From positions 1 through 21,866 of IMG/VR virus record IMGVR_UViG_3300041409_000687: a stretch of DNA of 21,866 nucleotides, one strand, 5' to 3'. Made by a program: the position numbers and the translations under genes. The stretch is from a virus. The stretch's first letter is position 1. Each line of letters starts with the position of its first letter. Under the pieces are notes generated by a model. That model ran no database searches. It was not told where the DNA came from and saw nothing but the letters and a program-made list of their open reading frames with translations. Below are positions 14,581 to 21,866 of the stretch, piece by piece.

Positions 14581-16495
14581 GAAGGCGGCGGCGCCGGCGG
14601 ATGCAACAATTGGCCGGTCTGCGGATTGATCGCGCCGGGATCGTTGAAGAACTTGTCGGGGTTCTTGTGACCCATGATCCGCGTGATCTCGGCCGCGGTA
14701 TTGTAGAGCTGGGCGTCGCCGACCAGATTGGCCTTGCCGCCGGCCACGAGCTTCTCCTGGATATTGGCCAGCGCCATCGCTTGCGCGAACTGCTGCGCCT
14801 TGCCGCCGGAGCCGAGCCCCACATTGATGGTCATGTCATTGCGGGTCTTCCAATTGCGGGGATCGACATTGATCCACGCATTGCGCAAGCGCACCGTTTC
14901 CGACTGCTGGCCGTGTTTGCGGATCGTGCCATGCAGCAGCGCAAAAATATCGCGCACGCCTTCCGCCATGATGCGGGCGATCAGCTTCATCCGCATCTGC
15001 GAGGCATTGAAGACCTGCGCCACCGCGGTGGCAGATTGATTCTGCAGCGCGTTGGCGTCGATGCCTTGCGTCTGCTTGCCGACGCCGGTGCGTGTCTCCA
15101 GTTCAGCATCGAGATATTGCAGCATCGGATACACCGACGAGGTGATATCCGGCACCACCTGCCAGTTCAGCCCGCCCGCCGTCTTGGTGCGGACCACCCC
15201 GCCCGGGCGCGACACCAGCAGATCGTCGAGCGTATTGGGGCCGGCGTTGCTTTCGGCGACTTCCACCCGCGGGTTGTTGTGCAGATAGAGATTGTCCAGC
15301 GCGCCGCGCTTGAGCGCGGTTTTCTCCCGCTGCAGCGGCATCACCAGATCCGCGATCGAGCGGCCGAAGAAGCGGTGCGTCATTGGTACCGGCGTGGTCG
15401 CCGCAAACGGGATCGCATCGAATGGTTCGACGCAATCCTTGCCATCCTTGCGCAGGATTTCTCCCTGATCGCCGCCTGATATGACCTGGTAGAGACACGC
15501 CCGCCCGTTGCCCTCGTAATCCATCCGGATGTAATGTTCAGTGATGCAAACCAAACGCGCCGCCGAATTCACCCCGCCGGCCGAGTTGCCAAAATGCTCT
15601 TCCACAGTATCGCGGGCTAACGTCTCGATCTCGGTATTGCCAGTATAGTCGCCGAGCGATTTGATTTGGTCTTAGTCGAACCCTTCCGCGATCAACTGGC
15701 TTTCTGTTTTGGTGACGACCTCGTGGAAACAATAGTTGCAAGTCTTAATATCCCGCGCGCCACGCTCGATGCCGAACTCCTCCGGCGGCACGCCGAGCAC
15801 CCTCGCCTGGGCGAGCTTTCGCGTGGTGACGATGGTGACGTCGTGGGTAACGGGCGCCGTCATCGGTGGCGCTGCCTGCATGTGGGGGACAACCGCTTGC
15901 GCGGTGTAATTTCCGGCGCTGGCTTTCATCAGCTCGTGGCCTCCGATTTGTGCTGCCCGTTATGGACGGTATGCGCTGTTATTTTCATGGCCCCGTCCGA
16001 CATCTCGACGGCTTGCGCCAGCAGCGCGAACTGATCATCGGTCAGATCGTAATAGGTCTCGCGTTCCTCTTCCTCGCGCTCCTCCCACCACACCTTGACG
16101 ATGCCGACCTTCGACAGCAGCGCATCCTTGATGAAGGAATACAGGATCATGAAGCCGGGGTTTTGCTGCATGAAGACATGATTGACGTAGTCGGTCTCTT
16201 GGGCGGCCGCCGCTTCATCCTCCGGTCCGACCGGCTCGAACCGGACCACTTCATCGGAGCCGGCAAAGATATCCATCAAGTTCGGCATCAGGCCTTCGAT
16301 AGTGTCGGCAACGTCGGTCGAAACCGCACGCGAACGCCCATCCTGCGCGGGCATATCGCTTGACATATCGCCGAGGTAATAATCCATCGCATCGGCACGA
16401 TCCTCGGCGAGCTGCGCGGCCGAGATAGCCGCCAGGGCGCTGGCCTTCTCCGAAGCCAGCATGGATTTGAGATTGGACGCGGACATTTTAGGCAT
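14247..16495 (-). pseudogene. Portal protein (SU10/P22-like), broken by a frame shift and a stop
   Basis: ATG at 16495. N-terminal part: MPKMSASNLKSMLASEKASA, DGRSRAVSTDVADTIEGLMP, VWWEEREEEERETYYDLTDD. Middle part: THDVTIVTTRKLAQARVLGV, FGIERGARDIKTCNYCFHEV. C-terminal part: THRFFGRSIADLVMPLQREK, NPRVEVAESNAGPNTLDDLL, a Gln/Ala coiled tail and LMVVHHA. Together these make one portal of about 750 residues, the ring through which DNA is packaged. Near 15930-15960 the frame changes (HKSEATS-stop versus IGGHELMKAS). At 15672-15674 a TAA stands inside EGFD-stop-DQIKSLGDYTG, where a Glu codon (one base different) would be expected. The span of 2249 nt is one base short. As read, no full-length portal can be made, so virions would not form without suppression or helper. 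Confidence 0.8.
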
Positions 16496-16574
16496 TGGGT
16501 TTCTTTCGGGTCACGGTCGCGACTGCGCCTCCCGCGAGATTCCGGGCGGATGACGATGCGGTCCAAGGTTCGGG

Positions 16575-17519
16575 TCAGCGCCTATAGAGCGGACTGAAGA
16601 TCGGCGGCACCTGAAATTGCATGGGATCGTCAGGCTCAACACCCGCCAGGGAAGCGATCCATTTATCAATATTGCCGTAGGCCAACGCGTAGTTTGACGG
16701 CGTGAAGGGTGGCGGCGGTTTGGAAGGATCGAAGGCGTATGCTGGCGAATTGTCGACGCTGGATGGCGCTGGTAAAGCTGCCACGGATGCCGGACCACCG
16801 GAAACGGCGGTCCTGTGTTTCTCCAGCGCAGGCAAGAACGCAGAATCGGCGTCGCCGAAACTGCGCGCCGGGACTGAGCCCCAGTCTCCGTAGCGATTGT
16901 TGAACGATTCCGATCGATCGGGAGGATGAACTTCATTGGGCGGGACCAACGGCGCCGCAGGCGCGCTGGCCACGTTCGGTAGGTTGCCAAATCGATTGCC
17001 GGCATTGACGCCGAGGCGCTGCAAGTACTGTTGATATTCTTGAAGCAAAGCTGGAGGAGTTGGATTGGGGTCGACCGGGCCTTGCTGATCCCAGAAAGCG
17101 GTTGGATTTAATATATTCCCAGCCGGGTCCTTCAATTGATAGTGGACGTGTTGGTCATTCGTTCCTGCGTTGCCCATCGTGCCGATTAACTGGCCGGCGA
17201 CAACAGGATCACCCACCGTCACGTGTTGACGATCGGTATGAAGTATTTCGTGAGAAAGGCCGTTCGCATCCCTGATCGCTATTGTCCCAAACTTGTCTCG
17301 CCCAGCTTTCGTAATGGTGCCGGACACGGGCGCGCGCAACGCTGGATGGCTTAAATTGAGTCTCGCATATCTCCCGCCGATGTAATTGAAATCGACGGCT
17401 CGATGTGGGATCGATGAACCTAGGGGCCTACCCCCCACCTCTCCATACGGACTGGTGATGTGGGGTAGTACTCCGCCAGCCGGAGGCAGTACCCGCTGCA
17501 TGATGTTTTGCCACGACAT
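16575..17519 (-). CDS. M23-family peptidoglycan endopeptidase with PPIFSPLYRR tail
   Basis: The start is chosen at ATG 17519 (MSWQNIMQRVLPPAGGVLPH) with AGAAGAAAG upstream; earlier in-frame codons lie in the leader. The product is 314 aa. Residues 20-150 are an M23 metallopeptidase domain: SPYGEVGG, then zinc ligands H39 and D43 (HRAVDF), APVSGTITKAG, H90/H94 (LSHEILH) and HVH at 124-126, the canonical HxxxD...HxH set. It should cut peptide cross-links in peptidoglycan. Residues 150-255 are a Pro-rich linker; residues 259-314 are the tail FDPSKPPPPFTPSNY, DKWIASLAGV, PPIFSPLYRR shared with the 367-aa protein. No signal peptide is seen, so export by lysis or in the virion is likely. Role: virion-carried wall hydrolase or delivered effector. 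Confidence 0.8.
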   Translation of the reverse strand: MSWQNIMQRVLPPAGGVLPHITSPYGEVGGRPLGSSIPHRAVDFNYIGGRYARLNLSHPALRAPVSGTITKAGRDKFGTIAIRDANGLSHEILHTDRQHVTVGDPVVAGQLIGTMGNAGTNDQHVHYQLKDPAGNILNPTAFWDQQGPVDPNPTPPALLQEYQQYLQRLGVNAGNRFGNLPNVASAPAAPLVPPNEVHPPDRSESFNNRYGDWGSVPARSFGDADSAFLPALEKHRTAVSGGPASVAALPAPSSVDNSPAYAFDPSKPPPPFTPSNYALAYGNIDKWIASLAGVEPDDPMQFQVPPIFSPLYRR

Positions 17520-17575
17520 TTCCGGACTTTCTTCTGGGTTTTTGTTTAAATGCGAGGTGCTGAGCCCTGCACACT

Positions 17576-17644
17576 TTCTGCAAACCAGACGCGGCCACCG
17601 CTTACCTTGGTTGAAAGGCCGGCCAGAACCCCTGGTTTGCAGAA
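17576..17644. repeat. 13-bp perfect inverted repeat in the M23 gene leader
   Basis: TTCTGCAAACCAG at 17576-17588 and CTGGTTTGCAGAA at 17632-17644 are exact reverse complements, 43 bases apart. They lie between the start of the M23 gene and the divergent plus-strand gene. Possible operator pair, long-range RNA stem, or recombination/insertion scar. Confidence 0.6.
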
Positions 17645-17762
17645 CCTCATCGCCCAAACTCCGTTGATCGATCTAAGGCTGATGAAGTAGTATCTGCAGC
17701 AAAACTCGATTAGATCGGTGACTGTGCGAGCTAAAAATAGCCGCTGATGCTGGAGAACGTCA

Positions 17763-18242
17763 TTGGAATTCAAACAGAAGAACCGGCGTATTTTTGCGCA
17801 AACTGGTTGCAGTCTCACGTGCCTGTTAAGCGTATCTGTAGTGGCCCTTGCGCAGGAAAGCGCCAAGCCTGCGACGGAGAAATGGCGTCCGAAAGACGGC
17901 GTTTACGCAGGGTCCACCAAATTTGACGACAAATGCCGGGACGCCCCCGATCTGTACCTCGAGCTGGCGAAAAAGTCGCTTAGCGCCGGCGGCGAGGAGT
18001 CATGCAAGATCGTCAGGCTCACCGACACCGCCCCCGGGGCTATTACCCTGGATGCAACCTGCACCGACATTGAAAGGGAAACGCCATACAGGAAACTCAT
18101 CCTTCTGAAGAAGATAGACGAGAGAACGATATTTTGGCAGGCGACCACGGATGCGAGATTGAAGTTCGCTTATCCTGGCGTGCGAGTTTCGTATTGCCCC
18201 GAAGATCTGCAGCGCATGCCCATCGAGGAAAAACCAAGCTAA
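17763..18242 (+). CDS. Secreted small protein on the opposite strand, probable moron
   Basis: This is the only plus-strand gene in the window. It starts at TTG 17763 with GGAG about eight bases upstream; no good ATG is available. The product is 159 aa. Basic residues, then CSLTCLLSVSVVALA, form a Sec signal peptide, with likely cleavage near ALA/QES (residue 31). The mature part has WRPKDGVYAGSTKFDDKC, ESCKIVRLTD, TLDATCTDIE and VRVSYCPEDL, giving four cysteines for two disulfides in the periplasm. Similar small Cys-paired periplasmic proteins occur in Bradyrhizobium-type genomes; I know no function. Opposite orientation inside a late operon suggests expression in the lysogen and a host-benefit or superinfection role. 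A weak promoter-like pair (TTGATC, TAGTAT, 18 apart) lies at 17664-17693. Confidence 0.6.
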   Translation: MEFKQKNRRIFAQTGCSLTCLLSVSVVALAQESAKPATEKWRPKDGVYAGSTKFDDKCRDAPDLYLELAKKSLSAGGEESCKIVRLTDTAPGAITLDATCTDIERETPYRKLILLKKIDERTIFWQATTDARLKFAYPGVRVSYCPEDLQRMPIEEKPS

Positions 18243-18302
18243 TCAAAACGCCAGTCAGGATCGCAACCGATCAGCCGTATGTAGTCCGGTGGAATCTGCA
18301 GC

Positions 18303-19118
18303 TCACACCCACCCCTGCTCCGCATACCGGATCGCGCGATTAAAATTCCCCGCCCGCCCCGGCTCCTCATAGCAAATCGCCATCAGGCCCAGCGCATCCG
18401 CGGCATGGCTGGACCAATCATGCTCCGGCCCTAACCCGACGTTCCGGGTCTCGTCCTTCCGCTCATGATAGAATCCGATGGCGTCCCTCCCCGGCTCGGT
18501 GGTTTCCTCGTTCCACCAGATCTGCGGACCGAGCCGGCGCAACGCCTCGATGCGCATCATCGCCGCACCCTTGCCCTGGTTCTTTACCGGCGGCTCGACC
18601 CGAAAGCCGGCGTCGCGCAGGTGATCTTCGTAGCGCTTGCCGGTAATGTTGTTTTCGTTGACGCCGTCATGCGGCAGATGGAGGATGGCGTCCTGATAGC
18701 CGCGCGTGCGCAGCCAGCTGACGTGAAATGCCAGCACCTGGCCGACCGACTCGTAGTAGTCGAGCACGCGGATCTCCTGCCCCACCCACTGCACGATCCA
18801 GATAGTGAAGGCGTCGGCAAACGCACCGGCGCCGCCGATGTCGATAAAGGCGCGCAGCGGCAGCAGGGGATCGGCGGTGACTTTGCCGATCCGCCCTTTT
18901 GCCTTCGCATCGGAAAGCATCGCAGCGAAATATGCACCCTCGAAGGCGCCGACGTAATCGCCTTCCCAAATGTGATCATAGCGATCGGGATAGAGCGACA
19001 GATCGAGTTCGCGTTCGTCTTCGAGCACGTCGGGAAACCAGGGATTGTCGCGCCAGTTGGCCTTGACCACGATCGCGCCTGTCGGTTCGCGCCGCCGGAA
19101 GAAATCGTCTATGGCGTC
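18303..19118 (-). pseudogene. Partial second copy of the terminase large subunit (nuclease half)
   Basis: 816 bases match 20605-21420 without gaps, from the codons for DAIDDFF to the shared stop. Only the C-terminal (nuclease) half is present: AFIDIGGAGAFADAF, RVLDYYESVG, HDWSSHAADALGLMA. There is no ATPase half. A GTG at 19070 would give 255 aa but has no clear ribosome site, and the 5' edge lies inside the stop of the DUF6941 gene. By eye there are roughly 40-45 base differences but only about seven residue changes, so both copies evolved as functional terminases before coming together. It is most likely a recombination scar rather than a working gene. Confidence 0.8.
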
Positions 19119-19600
19119 ACTTCGCCTTCCGATTGCGTGATCTGCGGCAGCGATTCGTTGGAAGAAGACTTAGGTGCCTCCATAATATTAAGGAAGCCGC
19201 AAATCTCGCGCTCATCGCCGTATTTCAGAAACGCAGTCATTTTTTGCGGGGATGGTATTTGTACCGGCTCTTCGACTTGCATCCGCCCGACCACTGTCGC
19301 AAACGGAAGCCCTCGCTCTTCAGCTCTTGCTAGCGTCCGACTGATCATTTCTGCTGGCATCGGCTCTCGGCTTTCGTCGATGACGACACCATCGGAAAGC
19401 TCCATCTCCAGTGAGATTGGCTTGTCGAACTTCATGCCAACCGCGAGTCTTATGCGAACATAAACTGTCAATCTCCGGATAGAGCCGGGGGTCGAGGGAA
19501 TTACGATACTATCGGACATTACGCCGATAAGTGTAGTTTTCCCACTAGCTTCGCGACGCACATCTTCACAAAAGATGGCAAACGCACTGAGCCCGTCCAT
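19109..19600 (-). CDS. DUF6941 family protein, third gene of a toxin-antitoxin-like cargo
   Basis: ATG at 19600 overlaps the XRE gene stop as TGATG; a TTG at 19603 is less likely. The product is 163 aa. The N-terminal pattern FAIFCEDVRREASGKTTLIG, then TVYVRIRLAVGMKFDKPISL and ELSDGVVIDE, matches DUF6941, a small strand-rich family without a known activity to me. The last 25 residues are polar and its stop lies inside the terminase copy, so the cargo joins that fragment directly. Tight coupling to an XRE regulator and a RelE-like gene suggests it belongs to the same unit, perhaps as an accessory like the third gene of tripartite toxin-antitoxin systems; that is inference. Confidence 0.65.
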   Translation of the reverse strand: MDGLSAFAIFCEDVRREASGKTTLIGVMSDSIVIPSTPGSIRRLTVYVRIRLAVGMKFDKPISLEMELSDGVVIDESREPMPAEMISRTLARAEERGLPFATVVGRMQVEEPVQIPSPQKMTAFLKYGDEREICGFLNIMEAPKSSSNESLPQITQSEGEVTP

Positions 19601-19986
19601 CAAGCCGCCGTTTCTAGTTCGAACAATGAATCGTCTTGCGATGCGAATTCTTCGCCCGCCTCATTCAACGAATAGTCGATCTTAGTCTTGAGTGGACTAA
19701 TGTTTTGACCTTCTGCGACCGCTTGTTCTGGAAACTCTATGACCGCAGTTCGTCCAAAAGCATTGGCCAATTCCGCAACCCGGCCGAGAGTCATGTCCTT
19801 TGCTCCTCGCAATTCACGATTGATTACGGAACGATGAACTCCAATTGCTGCGGCTACTGCACTTTGCGTTAGCCCGCGCTTTTTTTGTTCTTCGGCATAG
19901 GCCTTTTGAAGCTTACGGCGTACACTGTAAACGAAGCGACCCGCTGCACGTTTTGTAGGACTAAGAGTAATTCGAAACGACGGCAT
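19600..19986 (-). CDS. XRE-family HTH regulator, putative antitoxin
   Basis: The product is 128 aa from ATG 19986, overlapping the upstream gene by 26 bases. Residues 38-75 form a helix-turn-helix: GLTQSAVAAAIGVHRSVINR, ELRGAKDMTLGRVAELANAF, the standard XRE/Cro fold with 'TQ..VA...G' and a recognition helix. The basic N-terminal arm may contact DNA; the C-terminal 40 residues are acidic and could bind a partner. Placement after a RelE/Gp49-like gene is the HigBA order (toxin first). It probably represses its own operon. It could equally be a simple phage regulator. GC is lower than in the structural genes. Confidence 0.75.
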   Translation of the reverse strand: MPSFRITLSPTKRAAGRFVYSVRRKLQKAYAEEQKKRGLTQSAVAAAIGVHRSVINRELRGAKDMTLGRVAELANAFGRTAVIEFPEQAVAEGQNISPLKTKIDYSLNEAGEEFASQDDSLFELETAA

Positions 19987-20461
19987 TTGGATCTGTTCCT
20001 GCGATGAATTTGGGCTCGTTCAATTCGAGTTGATTTCTGAAGTGGGCGGTCTCTCCGGCCAGCCCGTAGTAGAGGTTGTGTTTTTTCACATGGTCGGTAA
20101 ATTCAGCCCTCCACCCAACAAAACAGTCACGGACGTGAAACCAGCCAAAGAGCCTGAGGTCAGGAGTCTTCAACTCCCAAATTCCATCTTCGACATGTTG
20201 GATAGGGTGAAATTGTGGACCGTAGTAAAGCGTCGCACCTGAGCAAAACTCTTCGACGAGCGCGTCTAGCTGTTGCGTAGGGTCCACCTCAACCTTCCAG
20301 ACCGATTGTAGATCTGGAAGGTCATTTGCAATCCACTGGGCCAAGCGCGGGGACATGTAGATCATGCGCCATTCCTGCTCGTTGGCCTGCAATTGCGGGT
20401 CCAATTTGAACAGCTTCTCTGCATCACTTAACTCTATTAGTGTTGCCATATAAGTCAACAA
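19961..20461 (-). CDS. RelE/Gp49-like protein, putative toxin of an XRE-paired module
   Basis: ATG at 20449 (MATLIELSDAEKLFKLDPQL) is preferred over TTG 20461. The product is about 162 aa. Relevant segments: DLQSVWKVEVDPTQQLDALV, GIWELKTPDLRLFGWFHVRD, CFVGWRAEFTDHVKKHNLYY, EPKFIAGTDPNAVVSNYS. 'xWELKTPDxRLFGWF...F...' followed by a basic helix is the general layout of phage Gp49/HigB-type RelE-fold proteins, which cleave mRNA at ribosomes. The protein is longer than usual (about 100 aa) because of an extra N-terminal part. It overlaps the XRE gene. The toxin role is inferred from fold pattern and pairing. Confidence 0.55.
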   Translation of the reverse strand: MLTYMATLIELSDAEKLFKLDPQLQANEQEWRMIYMSPRLAQWIANDLPDLQSVWKVEVDPTQQLDALVEEFCSGATLYYGPQFHPIQHVEDGIWELKTPDLRLFGWFHVRDCFVGWRAEFTDHVKKHNLYYGLAGETAHFRNQLELNEPKFIAGTDPNAVVSNYS

Positions 20462-20604
20462 CTCATATTCGCAATGCTTAACACGAGTCGAAAAGTAACA
20501 ACCACTCTACTTAGCCGCGCGGGAAAGGGAACCTAGAAAAGTAAATGGGCTACCCCCGGCGCCCCTCAGGACAAACAGTGAACATAATCGATTTTACTAC
20601 CTTT

Positions 20605-21866
20605 TCACACCCACCCCTGCTCCACATACCGGATCGCACGGTTGAAGTTCCCCGCCCGTCCCGGCTCCTCATAGCAAATCGCCATCAGGCCCAGCGCATC
20701 CGCGGCATGGCTGGACCAATCATGCTCCGGCCCTAACCCGACGTTCCGGGTCTCGTCCTTCCGCTCATGATAGAATCCGATGGCTTCCCTCCCCGGCTCG
20801 GTGGTTTCCTCGTTCCACCAGATCTGCGGACCGAGCCGGCGCAACGCCTCGATGCGCATCATCGCCGCACCCTTGCCCTGGTTCTTTACCGGCGGCTCGA
20901 CCCGAAAGCCGGCGTCGCGCAGGTGATCTTCGTAGCGCTTGCCGGTAATGTTGTTTTCGTTGACGCCATCATGCGGCAGATGGAGGATGGCGTCCTGATA
21001 GCCGCGCGTGCGCAGCCAGCTGACGTGAAATGCCAGCACCTGGCCGACCGACTCGTAATAGTCGAGCACGCGGATTTCCTGCCCGACCCACTGCACGATC
21101 CAGATCGTGAAGGCGTCGGCGAAAGCACCGGCGCCACCGATGTCGATGAAGGCGCGCACCGGCAGCAGCGGATCGGCGGTGACTTTGCCGATCCGCCCTT
21201 TTGCCTTCGCGTCGGAAAGCATCGCGGCGAAATACGCGCCTTCGAAGGCGCCGACGTAGTCGCCTTCCCAAATATGATCATAACGCTCGGGATAGAGCGA
21301 CAGATCGAGCTTGCGTTCGTCTTCCAACACATCGGGAAACCACGGATTGTCACGCCAGTTGGCTTTGACGACAGTTGCGCCTTGCGGCTCGCGCCGCCGG
21401 AAGAAATCGTCGATGGCGTCGCTCTTCCGGCGGGGATTCCAGCTGGCCCACAGCTCTGAATTCTCGGCCCGGATGGTTGGGCGCAGCAACGAGAGACTGC
21501 GCGCACTCAAGGTTTGCGCTTCATCGACCCAGGCAATCCGAAAACCCTCCAGCGATTTGATTGACTCGGATGTGTGGGCCTGCATGCCCCTGAAGATGAT
21601 CATGCCGCCACCGGGGGTCTCAATGCGGTCGCTGAAACTCTTGAAGCCGTGGCCGAGGCCGAGCGCGCTGATCTTGCTTTCGATCAGCCGCTTGGAGGAC
21701 TGCGCCAGCGTCCTCTGCGCTTCGCGAATGCAGACCGCCAGCATGCCTCTTTCGGCCTGACATATCTCGACAAGCATCTCTCCGAAGAAATGCGATTTTC
21801 CCGAGCCGCGGCCGCCCCAAATTCCCTTGTAGCGCGCGGGTACTAGCAGCGGCTCGAAGATTTTAG
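20605..21866 (-). CDS. terL: Terminase large subunit, 5' end outside the window
   Basis: The frame is open to the window edge and begins KIFEPLLVPARYKGIWGGRG, so the true start lies beyond 21866. ATPase half: Walker A GGRGSGKS (about 21805-21828), Walker B RIAWVDEAQ, coupling motif SWNPRR. Nuclease half: FIDIGGAGAFADAF (metal Asp), VLDYYESVG, LPHDGVNENN, SSHAADALGLMA. This complete motif set marks the packaging motor that cuts concatemers and drives DNA into the portal (PBSX/T5-type terminase). The visible part is about 420 residues and undisturbed. The lower-GC cargo starts 144 bases after its stop. The 3' 816 bases recur at 18303-19118. Confidence 0.92.
   Translation of the reverse strand, partial: KIFEPLLVPARYKGIWGGRGSGKSHFFGEMLVEICQAERGMLAVCIREAQRTLAQSSKRLIESKISALGLGHGFKSFSDRIETPGGGMIIFRGMQAHTSESIKSLEGFRIAWVDEAQTLSARSLSLLRPTIRAENSELWASWNPRRKSDAIDDFFRRREPQGATVVKANWRDNPWFPDVLEDERKLDLSLYPERYDHIWEGDYVGAFEGAYFAAMLSDAKAKGRIGKVTADPLLPVRAFIDIGGAGAFADAFTIWIVQWVGQEIRVLDYYESVGQVLAFHVSWLRTRGYQDAILHLPHDGVNENNITGKRYEDHLRDAGFRVEPPVKNQGKGAAMMRIEALRRLGPQIWWNEETTEPGREAIGFYHERKDETRNVGLGPEHDWSSHAADALGLMAICYEEPGRAGNFNRAIRYVEQGWV

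Noticed and set aside
14253-15479. Long plus-strand open frame (408 aa) opposite the portal gene
   Set aside because: Its product is Arg/His/Leu-rich with no motif, while the opposite strand encodes clear portal sequence; it is a GC-driven shadow.
17664-17693. Promoter TTGATC-N18-TAGTAT for the plus-strand gene
   Set aside because: Both boxes are weak and the region is AT-moderate; mentioned under the gene but not listed as a site.
18303-19070. Second terminase copy as a working stand-alone nuclease
   Set aside because: No ribosome site at the GTG, no ATPase half, and its edge is inside another gene's stop; better explained as a recombination scar.
20767-21459. Plus-strand open frame opposite terminase, repeated at 18465-19463
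   Set aside because: It appears in both places only because the terminase sequence is duplicated; composition is non-protein-like.
1-21866. CRISPR arrays, tRNA/rRNA genes, insertion sequences, integrase or attachment sites
   Set aside because: No regularly spaced repeats, cloverleaf sequence, transposase or integrase motif was seen on either strand.

Overview
The window reads as the structural half of a tailed prophage (podovirus-like late module) in an alphaproteobacterium, most likely Rhizobiales/Nitrobacteraceae (Bradyrhizobium-like). That assignment is inferred from high GC, protein flavour and phage gene types; no host gene, integrase, tRNA or attachment site is visible. All genes but one are on the minus strand, so the module is transcribed from right to left.

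Layout in transcription order: terminase large subunit (20605->21866, cut by the window edge); a lower-GC three-gene cargo (20461-19109: RelE/Gp49-like protein, XRE regulator, DUF6941 protein); an 816-nt second copy of the terminase 3' half (19118-18303); a lone plus-strand secreted protein (17763-18242); an M23 peptidase (17519-16575); the portal gene, broken in two places (16495-14247); a cargo block of two toxin/immunity-like pairs separated by a second, decayed copy of the portal 3' end (14254-10694); small genes and remnants (10657-9568); major capsid protein (9154-8192) followed by a terminator; small head/tail genes (8119-7118); SU10-type adaptor (7118-6469); structural protein (6440-6009); tail fibre (6008-5084); repeat protein (5096-4479); beta-propeller-like stabilisation protein (4479-2983); a secreted ClpP-like protein with its own promoter (2924-2034); a 367-aa modular protein (2056-953); small genes; and the start of another tail fibre (444-<1).

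Most notable is a repeated arrangement. At both terminase and portal the order is [full structural gene]-[cargo A]-[3' fragment of the same gene]-[cargo B], which resembles the orphan-cassette stacking of polymorphic toxin loci. The two portal-linked toxins share an N-terminal module (two SLVPVD-type repeats) but end differently: a GHH-signature nuclease-like domain, and a HAE...CPxC deaminase-like domain visible only after correcting a one-base frame break. A separate C-terminal module ending PPIFSPLYRR is shared by the M23 enzyme, the 367-aa protein and a remnant before the capsid gene. I infer that these modules are sorting or recombination tags for phage-carried effectors.

Eight apparent one-base frame breaks (seven deletion-like, one insertion in a G6 tract) and one in-frame stop affect mainly structural genes. 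This is either a decaying prophage or sequence with homopolymer indel errors; the sequence alone does not decide between them.
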